DNA from: Strongylocentrotus droebachiensis
Lineage: Eukaryota; Echinodermata; Echinoidea; Camarodonta; Strongylocentrotidae
Assembly: GCA_035222895.1 (NCBI GenBank)
Contig: JAVYIG010009949.1
Location: forward strand, 1 to 64,000
Reading direction: 5' to 3'
Length of the DNA stretch: 64,000 bases
The notes beneath the pieces are model-generated. The model had not been told where the DNA came from and ran no database searches. It saw only the letters and a program-made list of their open reading frames with translations. Shown here one piece after another: positions 34,901 to 46,466 of this stretch (position 1 is its first letter; each line of letters begins with the position of its first letter). The translations under genes were made by a program, and so were the position numbers.

Positions 34901-36418
34901 ATTGTTCCATAAGGGTAGCCCAACGCCAGACATACGTGGAGCACACGCCCTGTATACGCGCAGCGCGCTAGCAACACGTTACACATTCGGTGACAGCTGG
35001 CTAGCTCCTTTCCAAATCCTGACAAAAGTCGGGTGCACGAACTTTTCTGATTTGCAATGCGCGGGCCATGCGTCGTCTATGAGTGTGACCGGGCCTTTAG
35101 TCAGAATACGTTATTGCAATGACATGACGACCTTCGTCATTGCCTTGTTTTCGTTCACATTCTGCCCCATTAATATTCTCCTCCTTAGTGTTTTCCTTAT
35201 CCTTATCGTCAGGAAATCGCATTCGTTTTGCACGTAGTGTTTGTGATTCCTAGTTAGGTGCTTTCCTCATGTCCCTTTCCTTTCAAATTTCATAGGCATA
35301 GTCTCTAACATCTCATCAAGGTCACTACATTCTTCGATTTTCGAAATCACTCATGCATAACCATTCAGGCGCCATTTTGTCCGTTTCTGGTCCATTTTAA
35401 GGCCTTTCTTTCTTCCTTCCTATCTCCACTATCCTAGATCCTACAACCTTCTAACAAATTCCTCTAGATAGTCTAAGAGATGTTCTTTAATCTGCGACGA
35501 ATAACCCGCCCTTCAAAATGCCATCTTCGTACTCAAAATTCAAATCTGAAACCGACTCCATCAAAAATCTCTCAAATTCTCGAAAATTTGACCCCTAAAT
35601 AATCTAAAACTGCCATAACTTTCTCATATAAATTCCGTTTTGTATTTAAATCTTACAGTATCTTTATCTCATGATTGCACATAGCCATGCCAAATTTCAC
35701 GCTCCAATGGCTTTGCACAACATAAATAGCGCCCTCTAAAGTTCTAGGAATTGGCTTTCAATCTGTGGCCGTATCTCCATAATGGCTTGGCAAACCCGTA
35801 CCCTTTTTTGGATTTAGATACTTGAAGATATGCCCTTTCCAGCCATATACAAAATTATATACCCTATCACTGATCAAATTTGAGAAAATTGCCCTCCAAA
35901 TTCGCCATTTTCAAGAAAATTGAGAAATAACTTCAACTTGCTCTAAACCGGCGATCTTTATACCTACATCAATGGAACTTGGCAGACACATGTATCCATA
36001 TACGTGACAACTGTCTGCTAAGTTTAGTAAATTGTAATGCCCTCTTTGCCAAGTTATCGCCAAAAATGATGAATTTACTATGCTTTACGTAATAGCGCGT
36101 TTGATGCGTGCAGTACATTTTGCGCAGATGACAATGGTTTCAAACTGACTGCACTGAAGTGCCCTTTCGAATGATACCAAGTATGGTACATGTTCACGCA
36201 GAAAATTGTGAGTAAATCGCATTTGAACAAGGGTCACTATACAAATTCCGCCGAGTTTCCGCCCTATTATAACACGTTTTGGCCATGACGTCATTTGTTA
36301 ATACTGTTATTCGGTTGTGTTAGTATGGGCGGCCGTTCGTGCCAAAGCACGCAAAGCACGCGTCGCAACATGTTCATCATGCACCAAGTCCTATTGGTTT
36401 TGCACTCAGTGCTTGCGT
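34901..36418. repeat. dispersed repeat X with non-genic flank
   Basis: 35250-35490 matches 46560-46830 in the same orientation: CCCTTTCCTTTCAAATTTC, then ATCAAGGTCACTACATTCTTCG, then GGCGCCATTTTGTCCGTTTC, then TATCTCCACTATC, then TCTAGATAGTC. The rest of the stretch (to 36418) has the same AT-rich style but no match inside the window. No exon is recognised. Confidence 0.55.
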
Positions 36419-36513
36419 AGTCTGCAAGCACAAACCCTGGTCAGTCGTAAAAGTGAGTCTGCACTATAAGACTACAATACGCCATGTACTGTAGCTGCTC
36501 CTTGGCACAACCA
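36419..36513. mobile_element. left half of a MITE split by a LINE
   Basis: It matches the left half of the intact 175-bp MITE at 2617: AGTCTGCAAGCACAAACCCT, GGTCAGTCGTAAAAG, CTGTAGCTGCTCC. Homology stops at 36513, where (TTG)n begins. The other half is at 46467-46553. The outer flanks carry matching sequences (GTGCTTGCG at 36409-36417, GTGCTTACG at 46555-46563), as expected for one copy with a 9-10-bp target duplication. Confidence 0.75.
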
Positions 36514-37082
36514 TTGTTGTTGTTGTTGTTGTTTTAGCCTTAAGGGCGTGTTTCATTCAATTATGAATATTTACGCCGAATTCTAGTTTTTTAATAATTT
36601 TAAATGGAAGCATAAAAGGAGGGGAAAAAAAAAACGACGCTGTTCAATTTTTCGCAATTTGCGGAGATTCCAGACAGGCTGTCAACATAAAATCATTTGA
36701 CCGTTTTGTGCGTATTTTCTGGCCAGCCCGGTTCGGTACATTGAACAGGCTTCTCGGCTTGCATGTTCATGCGCAGCCTAGGCCCCTCCAATACCGGCCA
36801 AGGCTATGCGATGTCTGTCGGTGGGATGTCTCCTTTCCGGGATAAAAACAAAAGCAAACAAAAAACGAGAAACAAAAAACAAAAACATTATAATTTAAAT
36901 AGACTGAAAAACAGTTTTTGAAAATCTTAAATTATGCAGATATTTTGGGCTTCTTGTGCAAGGTGCAGTTAGTGATACCTTAATCTTAATAAAGTACAAT
37001 ACGATACCTACGACCTATATATATATAGGCATTTAGCCATTAGCTGACTCTAAACAAAACAAAACAATTTTTTTTTATTTAA

Positions 37083-38230
37083 TAGCCTACTATAATAGGC
37101 AAGACCAGTTTTAATCTACATGACATATTATGAGGTATGGACGGTATAATTTAATTTCTTGATTTTGGACTGGCATGAGTGCAGGTCGCTCAACAAAAAA
37201 CAAACACACCAGGTCCTTGAGTTGCTGGGTAACTTGCCTACTGGAAGGCCATAGGAAGCACCGACCAAAGACAAGCCAGACTGGGGGGGGGGGGGGGGGG
37301 GGGGTAGTGAACACATTTTTTTTTTTTTTTTGGTCCTCGAAAATTTTTCGATTTGCACCCCCCCCCCCCCCCCCCCCCTTGAGCGCCAGGGGGGGGGGGG
37401 GGGGGCCCAACCCCCAAAAAAGGTAAAAATCACGTGATTTTACATGATTTTTTTCTCAAGGGGGGGGGGGGGGGGCCCGGCCCCCCCCCCTGGATCCGCC
37501 ACTGGGCCCCAGTGCCCAATTTCCTGTGCGCATGCACCTGTGAAGTTAGCTGCATTGTAATTTCTGGCTGTTGTTTTATTTATTTATTTATTTACATTTT
37601 TATTTATCAAATATGATTTGAATTAAGAAAGAAAAGGAAAATAGAAGGAAAAATATATATATATAATAATAATATCATTATGGCCCTGTAAATGAAACCA
37701 AGGCATATCCATGTATACTATTTACCAAAACATATTGATGGAATAGAATTTAAATAGCCTATAATAGGCAAGACCAGTTTTAACTTCTACATAACACAAA
37801 ATGATACACAGTCGTTATAATTTCATTACACACACTGAGATGATTATTTTGGACTCGCATGAGTACAGGTCGCTCAACAAAATACACAACACACCAGGTC
37901 CTTGAGTTGCTGGGTAACTTGCCTACTGGAAGGCCATAGGAGGCACCAACCAAAGACAAGCCAGACTGGGTTTCACCCCAGTTGTTGACCACACGGGGGA
38001 TGACCCACCTCCGTTGGCCCCAGTGCCCAATTTCCTGTGTGTATGTACCTGTGAAGTTAGCTGCATTATAGTTTGTCTCTTTTGTCTTATTTATTTACAT
38101 TTTTATTTATCAAATAGAAAGAAAAAATACCAAAAATACCGGGAAAAAAAAATACAAAAATACAAAAAACACAAAAACAAAACACTTATAGTATTGCAAT
38201 TTTATGTCTTATATCTTTTTGTCATAATAA
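37083..38230. repeat. direct duplication in the LINE 3' region
   Basis: Two copies offset by about 670 bases start near 37083 and 37752 (ATAATAGGCAAGACCAGTTT). They share the CAGGTCGCTCAACAAAA and CCAGGTCCTTGAGTTGCTGG blocks, then GGAAGGCCATAGGA and CCCCAGTGCCCAATTTCCTG. The second copy is uninterrupted. In the first, GCCAGACTGGG is followed by a poly-G/poly-C element (37283-37504) that replaces about 50 bases. Confidence 0.85.
37283..37504. mobile_element. small truncated hAT-like element, poly-G/poly-C rich
   Basis: The right end CCTGGATCCGCCACTG is the inverse of the left end of the 12989-13447 element (CAGTGGCGGATCCAGG). The left terminus is not preserved, and the interior is long G, T and C homopolymers. 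The uninterrupted duplicate at about 37970-38020 shows the site before insertion. Confidence 0.65.
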
Positions 38231-38293
38231 TGTACATAACTTAATGGACATGTAATAATTTCCTTTCTCTCTGAACTATTATCTAAAACTGGC

Positions 38294-39250
38294 TTACATA
38301 AAGGGAAATCTTTGTGTTCTTCTTACGAAGGCCACTAGCGCTTTTTGGTGTATATTCTCTGATGAAGTCAGCAGTCTTTCTATGTTTCTTTCTTCCTGAC
38401 GATTTATTTCAACTAAAAGCATTGATCTTTCGATGATGTATCTGGGGCATTCAGCAAGAAAATGTGTTGTGGTTCCTGGTACTCCACAATTGTCACACAG
38501 CCCAGTGGCATGCTTATTTAGAAGGAGGAGGTTCTGATTAAGGCCAATGTTGTCCATTCTTAAACAATGCAGGATGGTCTCACCACTCTTGTGGTTTACA
38601 ACGAACTTAAAAGTCGCTGATACTGATTTTTGGATGCTTTTTAGTGGGGACACTGTTTCGTCCCATCTTCTTTGCCATTTCTGCATGTAATATAATTTGA
38701 GGATACTATTTGATTCATTTTTATTCAGTTTGTTTTTAATTTCAATTTGAGTATGTGTTAAGGCGTGTTTGGCTGCCTTATCTGCCACCTCATTGGCCTG
38801 GATCTCACAGTGGCCTGGGATCCACTCAAAATATACTTGTACTCCGTTATAGTGGAGTTGTGTATACAGCATCAATATCTCATAAATGAATTGCTCTTCC
38901 TTATTATTTTTCAGCGCTTCTATAGCACCAAGAGAGTCGCAGAATATTACTGCTCCTGTATAAAGACTTGGTAGTTGGTGTAACCAATATAATGCAAGGG
39001 CAATAGCTGCTAATTCTGCCCTGTATGAAGAAGTATTATTTTGCAGCCTTTTGAATTCTACATATTCATAGTAAGGTACGAAGAAAGCCGCGGATGCGTT
39101 TCCTGTGTCTGGAAACTTCGAACCATCGGTGAATATATGTAAGTGATTTGCCCATTTCTGGTTTATTAGTTCTAAACTTCTCTGTCTTTGAAACAAAGCA
39201 TTGTCACTTTTAGAAATAATTTGACTAAGTTCCGTAGACACTGGAGCTGT
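38294..39250 (-). pseudogene. LINE ORF2, C-terminal part: RNase H and tail
   Basis: This frame contains a complete RNase H signature: FTDGSK, YRAELAAIA, FCDSLGAIEAL and WIPGHCEIQANEVADKAAK. These supply the catalytic Asp-Glu-Asp and the last His/Asp region. A cysteine/histidine-containing tail follows (LCDNCGVPGTTTHFLAECP), as often seen after RNase H in I-group and Jockey-like ORF2s. The stop is at 38294. Upstream, the frame is cut at 39250 by the hAT-type element and resumes at 42013 without loss of frame. The additional Phe/Ser-rich residues that extend the open frame beyond 39258 come from the element's GA tract and are not LINE protein. Confidence 0.85.
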
Positions 39251-39258
39251 GTCGTAAT

Positions 39259-42004
39259 CAGGGGCGTCGCCAAAGGGGGGGGTGTGGGGGGGTGCGACAC
39301 CCCCCCACCTGTCAGGATATTGTCGGTAAAATTGCGCTGCCGTCGGGAAAAAGAGAAAAGGGGGAGGGAAAAAAAGAGAGGGGAAAAAAGAGAGGGGAAA
39401 AGAGAGGGAAAGGGAAAGAAAAGAAAAAAAGAAGAGGAAAGAAAAGAAAGAAAGGAAAAGAAAGGAAAGAAAGGAAAAGAAAGGAAAGAAAAGAGAAGAA
39501 AGAAAGAGAAAAAAAAAAGAGGGAGGAGAGGAAAGAAAGGAAAAGAAAGAAAAGAAGGAAAAGAAAAGAAAAAAAGGAAAAAAAAGAGTGAAAGGGAAAC
39601 AATAGAAACGGGGGATGAAAGAGAGGAGAGAGAGGGGATGTAAGAGTCTGAGAGAGGAGGAGTGGGAGTAAAAGAGAGAAGGGGGTTGTTGGGTGGAGTC
39701 GTCTCGTCGAGAGACCAAGAAAGACATGGGTAAATATGTTGCTGTGTCGGGTCAGCTTTGTCGGTATTCTTGCTCGATCCTCGTGTACTATATCAATGCA
39801 GAAGTTTGAAGTCGGTGAGATGTATATTGTCGGTCGACCGACAATATACATCTCTCCCTACGAACTGTGACTTTTTATCCGCTGTGACGACTTCGAGAGT
39901 GACTACAACTACAATACTTGTATTTTCTCGAAGTTTCACTTTCCTATAATATCAGCTAAAGAAATCAGAGGTTTAACATTTTCGGGGAAACTAAATTCAA
40001 ACAAGGTTTAAGAGTCAACAACGGTACGACGAATCGTCTTCCTTTCTTTATATTGTGATGAAACGCCAAAAATTCCGCGCTTCGCGCGGAAGGGGAAACT
40101 TCATTTAGACGAGTCGAGAACGGTACAACGAATCGTCTTCCTTCTCTAATAATTAAAGGAAACGTCAAAGCTTCCGCGCTTCGCGCGAGGGGGGCAAACT
40201 AAATTCAGACAAAATTAATAGGACTTATTTAGAGTCGAAAACGGTACAACGAATCGTGTTCTTTCTCTAATAATTTGAGGAAACGTCAAAGCTTTCGCGC
40301 TTCGCGCGAGAGGGGGAAACTGAATTCAGATGAATAGGGCTTAATAAGAGTTGAAAACGGTACGATGAATCGTCTTCCTTTCTCTATATTGTGTTGAAAC
40401 GCCAAAATTTCCGCGCTTTGCGCTTTGCGCGGAAGGGGAAAACTTCATTTAGACGAGTCGAGAACGGTACAACGAATCGTCTTCTTTCTCTAATAATTTA
40501 AGGAAACGTCAGAGCTTTCGCGCTTCGCGCGAGAGGGGGAAACTGAATTCAGATGAATAGGGCTTAATAAGAGTCGAAAGCGGTACGACGAATCGTCTTC
40601 CTTTCTTTATATTGTGATGAAACGCCAAAAATTCCGCGTTTCGCGCGGAAGGGGAAACTTCATTTTAATAGACGAGTCGAGAACGGTACAACGAATCGTC
40701 TTCCTTCTCTAATAATTAAAGAAAACGTCAAAGCTTCCGCGCTTTGCGCGAGAGGGGCAAACTAAATTCAGACAAAATTAATAGGACTTATTTAGAGTCG
40801 AAAACGGTACAACGAATCGTGTTCTTTCTCTAATAATTTGACGAAACGCTTTCGCGCTTCGCGCGAGAGGGGAAACTGAATTCAGATGAATAGGGCTTAA
40901 TAAGAGTTGAAAACGGTACGATGAATCGTCTTCCTTTCTCTATATTGTGTTGAAACGCCAAAATTTCCGCGCTTCGCGCGGAAGGGGCAAACTTCATTTA
41001 GACGAGTCGAGAACGGTACAACGAATCGTCTTCTTTCTCTAATAATTTAAGGAAACGTCAAAGCTTCCGCGCTTCGCGCGAGAGGGGAAAACTGAATTCA
41101 GACAAAATTAATAGGGCTTATTTAGAGTCTTTCTCTTTCTCTAATAATATGAGGAAACGTCAAAACTTTCGCGCTTCGCGCGAGAGGGGGGAACTGAATT
41201 CAGATGAATAGGGCTTATTAAGAGTCGAAAACGGTACGACGAATCGTCTTCGTTCTCTAACAATTTAATGAAACGTCAAAACTTCCGCGCTTCGCGCGGG
41301 AGGGGGAAGCTTCATTCAGATAAGGATTATGAGTCGAGAACAGTACACCGAATCGTCTGCTTTTTCTCATAATTTAATGAAACGTCAAAACTTCCGCGCT
41401 TTGCGCGGGAGGGGGGGGGGACTGAAGTCAGACAAGGATAAACAGTCGAGAACGGTACAGCAAATCGTCTTTTTTTAATAATAATTTAATGAAACGTCAT
41501 AGCTTTCGCATAGCTTTCGCGCTTCGCGCGGGGAGGGGGGGGGGGGACTTCATTCAGCCAAGGATTAACAGTCGAAAACGGTACAATTAATCGTCTTCTT
41601 TTCCTAATAATTTAAGGAAACGTCTAAGCTTCCGCGCTTCGCGCGGGAGGCTCATCACCCACACCCCCTAATGAGCGCGCTTTTAAGTGATTCTCTTGCT
41701 CACTACCGCCTCTCCCTAAAATAAGATCCTAGCTCCGCGCTTGCATTAAAATATATAGCTATGATGCTGACTAAATTGAAGAAATAATTCGTATATTTAT
41801 GTCGTCGAGGAAAATGACCATTTTGCGCATATGCAAGTACTATAGATAGTCCATAGGAAAAACAATTTAGCCTTCGGCCCCAGGTTTATAGGGTTGAATT
41901 TGTAGATATTGGACATTTAATTTTGTCGGTAATTGGTAGCTAGTTTTGTCGGTAATCGTTGGCCTCTACACCCCCCCACTGAAAAAGGTCTAGCGACGCC
42001 CCTG
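39259..42004. mobile_element. 2.75-kb hAT-type non-autonomous element with perfect 8-bp target duplication
   Basis: The ends CAGGGGCGTCGCCAAAGG and GGTCTAGCGACGCCCCTG are inverted repeats. GTCGTAAT is duplicated exactly outside (39251-39258 and 42005-42012). The interior holds a purine-only tract (39340-39650) and a unique block with the palindrome GTCGGTCGACCGAC. It also has about a dozen tandem units of 100-140 bases (39990-41650), each with CTTCCGCGCTTCGCGCG, AACTGAATTCAGA, GAGTCGAAAACGGTAC and AACGAATCGTCTTC. No transposase is encoded. A decayed relative lies at 4020-7545. Confidence 0.92.
39960..41655. repeat. tandem units with GCGCTTCGCGC hairpins inside the hAT-type element
   Basis: Units of roughly 100-140 bases each contain the self-complementary CGCGCTTCGCGCG and the phrases TCTCTAATAATTT, GGAAACGTCAAAGC and GGGGAAACTGAATTCAGA. 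Some units alternate between two types: one has CGCCAAAAATTCC with TATTGTGATGAAA, the other has CGTCAAAGCTTCC with TAATAATTTAAGG. This gives a two-unit higher-order pattern in 40000-41050. Confidence 0.8.
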
Positions 42005-42012
42005 GTCGTAAT

Positions 42013-43690
42013 GCCAAGGGGGGATGGGGTGGTAGTAAACATTTCTTCCACATCATAGGTAAGAATGTCTGGCAACTTTATTACTCTCTGACCGAATGGT
42101 TGTCTAGTATTCTTATCTTTATAGATGTTAAATTGCCAACAATCTGTGAGATCTTCTGCCAAAGGGTGATTCGGGATGCTGTCTATGCGCCTTTTTAGTT
42201 TGATGCTAAACATTTCCCGACGTAAATCCAGTGGCATTTCCCCCAGCTCTACCTGCAAGGTTCTGAGAGAGGTTCCCTTTTTCGCTCCTGCACAAACTAA
42301 TAGGGATTGATATTGAACAGAGTTCAATATGTTCTTTACATTTGTTGATGCGGAGTCATATGCTTCGCAGGCGTAGTCCATTATGGAACGTATGATAGCT
42401 CTATATACTTGCAGAATTTCTTGAACATTGTTGCAAAATTGAGCGTGAGCAATACATTTCAGGATATTTATTTTTTTCTTGCACCTCTGAACAATGTTTT
42501 GTATGTGCGGTTTCCAAGTTAATCTACTATCAAAAATGACACCTAAGTATTTGTGTTCCTTTCGAGGAGCGAGTATATTTTCGTTAAGGGAAATCAGAAA
42601 TTGTTCTTCTCTGGTTGAGCGAGAAAACAACATAGGTACGGTTTTCTCATGGGATATATTCAGTCCCCATGATGAGAACCATTCGTTCAATACGTTTAAG
42701 TAGTCCTGTATATGTTTACTGGATTCTCTTAAATCATTTCCAGATTTCCAGATTACACAGTCATCTGCATATAACAAGTTATGTACCGCAGGTGAGACAG
42801 GAATATCATGAAGCATAACATTGAATAAGATTGGACTAAGGGTACATCCTTGTGGAAGACCGTTATTAATATCCATAGTGCAAGAGACTTGTCTTCCTAT
42901 TCGTACCTGAAATGTACGTCGTGATAGAAGATTGTGTAAATAGAGAAGTATGTGGTCTTTGAGTCCCAAGTTACTCAGTTTGACTAAAAGTCCTTTTGTC
43001 CACAGAGAGTCGAAAGCCTTCTCTAAATCTATAAATACTGCAAGAGTTTTTACACTAGTTTCTAAGTTCTTCTGTATATCATTTTCCAGATGTATAATAT
43101 TATCTATGGTACAGCGTCCTTTTCGAAATCCGTTTTGTATTGGAGATAATATATCATGTTTTCCAAGAAAAAACTGAAGTCTCCTTTTTTACCATACTCT
43201 CCATTATTTTCATGAAACACGATGTTAAAGCAATGGGACGATATGAGGTTGTTTTTGTGGGGTCCTTATTTTGCTTCAAAATGGGAATCAGTATTGAATG
43301 TTTACAAGCTGCCGGAATTTCACCGGTTTCCCAAATTTGGTTGATTAAATTGAGCATCTTTTCTTTAGCAGTCACTGGGAGGTTCTTATAAACCTGGTAT
43401 CCTATATTGTCTTCACCAGGGGCTGAAGAATTTTTCGTCTGTAAGACGCTTTCTAGTTCCTTCATTTTAAAACGTTCATTGACTGCTAGTTTCATGTGTC
43501 CCGTTTCCGTAAGGGGGAGAGTATTGAATTCTTTAGCAATTTCTACATCTTTTCTGCTATGGGTTTTATTTGACCCAATAAATTTAAAATGTTGTGCGAA
43601 TTCTTCAGCTTTCTCTTTATCGTCTGTTATAAACTTATTACCAACGGCCAGAACTGGCATATTATTGGATGCTTTCGTTTGCACACCATT
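42013..43690 (-). pseudogene. LINE ORF2, reverse transcriptase region
   Basis: The frame beginning near 43690 and the one from about 43180 down to 42013 together form a non-LTR reverse transcriptase. Visible motifs are YRPIALTSCFMKIME (RT2), NGLPQGCTLSPILFN (RT4) and LLYADDCVIW with the catalytic YADD (RT5). After it come GLNISHEKT and EHKYLGVIFDSRLTWKPHI, typical of RT6-7 and the thumb. Two adjacent frames are needed because of a single-base shift in the T-run (plus strand) at 43185-43190; sequence in the second frame is continuous, so little else is broken. A further shift at 43694-43701 separates it from the endonuclease frame. Confidence 0.85.
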
Positions 43691-43701
43691 TAGTTTTTTT
43701 T

Positions 43702-44830
43702 ACAAAGCGCCAAATGTGTGCAAGTGGCGTGAAACGATCTAGTTTTGCGCAAAAGGTTTGCCAATAGTTTCGTTTTGCCTGTCTAATGGTCATTTGGGCT
43801 TCTGCTTTCTTTTTTCTGTATATTTTTAGGTTTTCTTCACAGAGAAATCTTCTTAACTTGTTTTTGGCTTTATTTCTTTCCCTGATTTTGATTGAGCAGT
43901 CTTTCGTCCACCAAGAAACTGGATTCTGTTTATGCTTTCTACTTTGTGGAGCAGATTCATCAACAGCAGCTATAACACATTCCATGAATTGGTCATAGGT
44001 GAGTGTGTCTAATTTGTTAAAGGAATCCGGTTTATGGGTTTGAAAGTGTTTTTCACACACTTTTGCAAAATCGTTCCATTTCATATTTTTGAAGGACCAT
44101 TTCTTATTTGGATAATAACTTGGGTCACAAGTTGATCGTTGTTTTCTGAGATGCAAATCTATTCTAACAGGAAAGTGATCACTTCCAAATTTATCCGTTA
44201 AAACTTGCCATTCGCATTTATTTGCTAAAGATGAGGAGGCAATGGATAAATCAAGGCAAGATATTTTACCTGTATGTGGGTCCATTCTAGTCCCAGAGCC
44301 ATCATTTAGGATGACCATGTTATTTTGCATGAGAAAATTTTCAATTAAATGCCCATTGTTATCAGTCTTTACACTACCCCATAACGTGTTATGTGAGTTA
44401 AAATCTCCTACTATTAGTAATTTCGTGGTGTCCTTTACTTGATGCAGTAATAACTTCATATCATCTTCTTCTAATTTTTTACATGGGTTGTAGTAATTGA
44501 TTACCGAATAGATAGAGTTATCTAAATGTACATTTATTAGTTGTATTTCACAGTTTGTGTCCAGAGGTGGGTAATCATAGTTTAAGGAATCGTGAACATA
44601 GAAGGCGCATCCACCACCTCGATGGGTCTTCCTGCTTTTAGAAAAACAGGTATAGTTGGGGATCTGTACTGCGTGGTTACCTGTGTACCATGTTTCCTGT
44701 ATACATATTAAATGTATAGTTTCATTTCTTTTAGAATTTAGATAACTTATGAGTTCTTCCCCGTGCCCAAACATGCCCTGCGCATTCCATTGCAGAATGA
44801 GGAGAGCGAAACTAACGAGATGGATTAGCT
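43702..44830 (-). pseudogene. LINE ORF2, N-terminal AP endonuclease region
   Basis: The frame shows an APE-type endonuclease: ILQWNAQG at its start (upstream of the first Met at 44774), then IQETWYTG, LLIVGDFNSHNTLWGS and GSDHFPVRIDL, which carry the metal-binding Glu, the Asp/Asn pair and the final Asp/His. A linker with SWWTKDCSIKIRERNKAKN follows, as in I-group and Jockey-like elements. The frame is open into the end of ORF1 (about 44825), so ORF2 either overlaps ORF1 or starts by reinitiation. It ends just after an eight-base homopolymer (43694-43701), where the RT frame takes over. Confidence 0.85.
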
Positions 44831-46213
44831 CGCTTGCATTGGGTTTGGAGGCGCATTGAATTTGTCGGCGGCTGTCCTGATAATGGTTATGACATCCGCC
44901 TCTGATTGGCTAACAAAGTTGACCAAGAGCTTTACAAAAAATGTGATTAGTTCTTCATTGGTAGCTGTTGTCAGAAAATTGTCTTTTTGTTGAGTTGATC
45001 GCGTAGCCCTTTCTTTCATCGTTTTATCTGTAGTTGGTATTTTCGGGAGTTTTAGCTCGGTATGGTTGGATGCTTGGTTCGCTTGGTCAATGATTGGTTC
45101 GGGATTCCTATGGATTTGTGCCTGCACTACGGTTTGGGTTCTTCTTTTGTCTATGGTAATCCTGCTATCTTGATTTGGAGTTGGGATTGTGGAAGCCTGT
45201 TCAATGTTTTGTTGATTTTCAGTGAGTTTTTTAGCTGCCTGTGCATAGGTTAATTTGTTTACAATCTTTATTCTTTGAATTTCTTTGGCTTTCTTAGCCA
45301 CTTCGCAACCTTGATAGGCGGCTGAATGTTGCCCCCCACAGTTGATGCATGTTGGTTTGTCTTTGTGTGGGCAAACATCGAAGATGTGTTCCCTCCCGCA
45401 CCTAACACACCTTTGTTTATCTCGGCATGTAGCTACCGTGTGGCCAAATCTTTGGCACCTAAAGCATCTCTTTACATAAGGAATGTACGGTCGAACCTCT
45501 ATTTTTTGAAAACATAGATTGATTTCTAATGGCAGTGATTTCAATTCGAATGAAAGAATGACACTGCGTGTTGGGGAGGCGCTTTCCTGCGTTTCCATAT
45601 CAGATTCTGATTTCTTTTGACTTTTTCTTACGATTCTTTTGACATTTACTACCTTTTGGCCTTTCAATTCAATCTCGATTTCCTTCTCTGTCATTTCTGT
45701 TGGGACCCCAGATATGACCCCTCTTAATAGGTTCAGTTGGTTGTTTATTTTTACTGGTATGTTCCCAATCAATTCGATTTCAGTGAGTCGTTTGTGTTGT
45801 TTGGCGTTGGTACATTTAACTAAAATTCCGGTTCGGGTGGGTTTTATGAATTCAGGGGGTGATCCACAGCAGTTTTTGATAGATTTGGCGATGGTGATCA
45901 AACTGATATTTTTTAGAGATTTTTCTCTGTCGATTGGGTTGATGAAGACTTTCAGGTTTAGTATTTTGGTGTCGGCTGATGGGGTACGGAAGTCAGTAAC
46001 ATCTTGATATTCATACTCAGACCCAGAGGATGAGTTCGCCCTAAGAGATATATTCTCGACGCTAAGGCTTCCCTCGCGTGTTTTGCGCTTTTTCGGGCGT
46101 CTTCTAGACGACCCTACGGTTTGGAAATCTCCCTCAAGATCTGTATGAGGAGTGTTCGATTCAGAGTCGCCCACTAGTTGGGAATACAAGACATTTGACG
46201 CCATTATTGGCAC
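44825..46213 (-). CDS. LINE ORF1, gag-like nucleic-acid-binding protein
   Basis: The 462-codon frame is intact. Residues about 1-90 are low-complexity with a basic patch (RRRPKKRKTR). A central region (about 95-240) resembles the RNA-binding fold seen in I/Jockey ORF1 proteins (IKTRIRVK-type spacing, seen here as FIKPTRTGILVKCTNAKQ). Three zinc knuckles follow at about residues 245-305: CFRCQRFGHTVATC, CVRCGREHIFDVC and CINCGGQHSAAYQGC. The C-terminus is Gln/Thr-rich and ends at the overlap with ORF2. The start used is the first Met of the frame; the sequence upstream is the element's leader. The protein packages LINE RNA into a ribonucleoprotein in related elements. Confidence 0.85.
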   Translation of the reverse strand: MPIMASNVLYSQLVGDSESNTPHTDLEGDFQTVGSSRRRPKKRKTREGSLSVENISLRANSSSGSEYEYQDVTDFRTPSADTKILNLKVFINPIDREKSLKNISLITIAKSIKNCCGSPPEFIKPTRTGILVKCTNAKQHKRLTEIELIGNIPVKINNQLNLLRGVISGVPTEMTEKEIEIELKGQKVVNVKRIVRKSQKKSESDMETQESASPTRSVILSFELKSLPLEINLCFQKIEVRPYIPYVKRCFRCQRFGHTVATCRDKQRCVRCGREHIFDVCPHKDKPTCINCGGQHSAAYQGCEVAKKAKEIQRIKIVNKLTYAQAAKKLTENQQNIEQASTIPTPNQDSRITIDKRRTQTVVQAQIHRNPEPIIDQANQASNHTELKLPKIPTTDKTMKERATRSTQQKDNFLTTATNEELITFFVKLLVNFVSQSEADVITIIRTAADKFNAPPNPMQAS

Positions 46214-46466
46214 GTGCCAATTTGGCGGGAAATACGAAATGAGTCGATATATCGGGGTGTTAGTTGTGCAAATCTATAATGTGAGAAGAAAGCCCAAAAT
46301 ATTTGCTCACCACTATGCGTATTCCAAGACGGAAAAGGGGAAGCAAAAGGGTGAATCCAGAATTTCCTCTCCCATATAAGCAATTTCAGAAAAACACACA
46401 AGGTCCAAAATCAAGTTCAAAATGCAAGGAATTGGCGAGCAATCGGACAGCACGTCTTGACCGCTT

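Larger units (their letters stand above)
36514..46466 (-). mobile_element. I-group LINE, near full length, interrupted by two hAT-type insertions
   Basis: The element lies inside a MITE and reads on the minus strand: a 5' leader of about 250 bases, ORF1, ORF2 (endonuclease, reverse transcriptase, RNase H), a 1.8-kb 3' region, and a (CAA)n tail (36514-36534 as TTG repeats on the plus strand). Without the 2.75-kb and 0.2-kb insertions it would be about 7 kb. ORF1 with CCHC knuckles plus ORF2 with APE-type endonuclease and a C-terminal RNase H places it in the I group (I, Nimb, Ingi and relatives); the clade cannot be fixed without a tree. Two single-base frameshifts in ORF2, both in A-runs, are the only coding breaks besides the large insertion. 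Confidence 0.85.

Noticed and set aside
39643-39851. Phe/Leu/Ser-rich N-terminal extension of the RNase H frame as a membrane segment
   Set aside because: It translates the purine tract and flank of the inserted hAT-type element, beyond the target duplication at 39251-39258.
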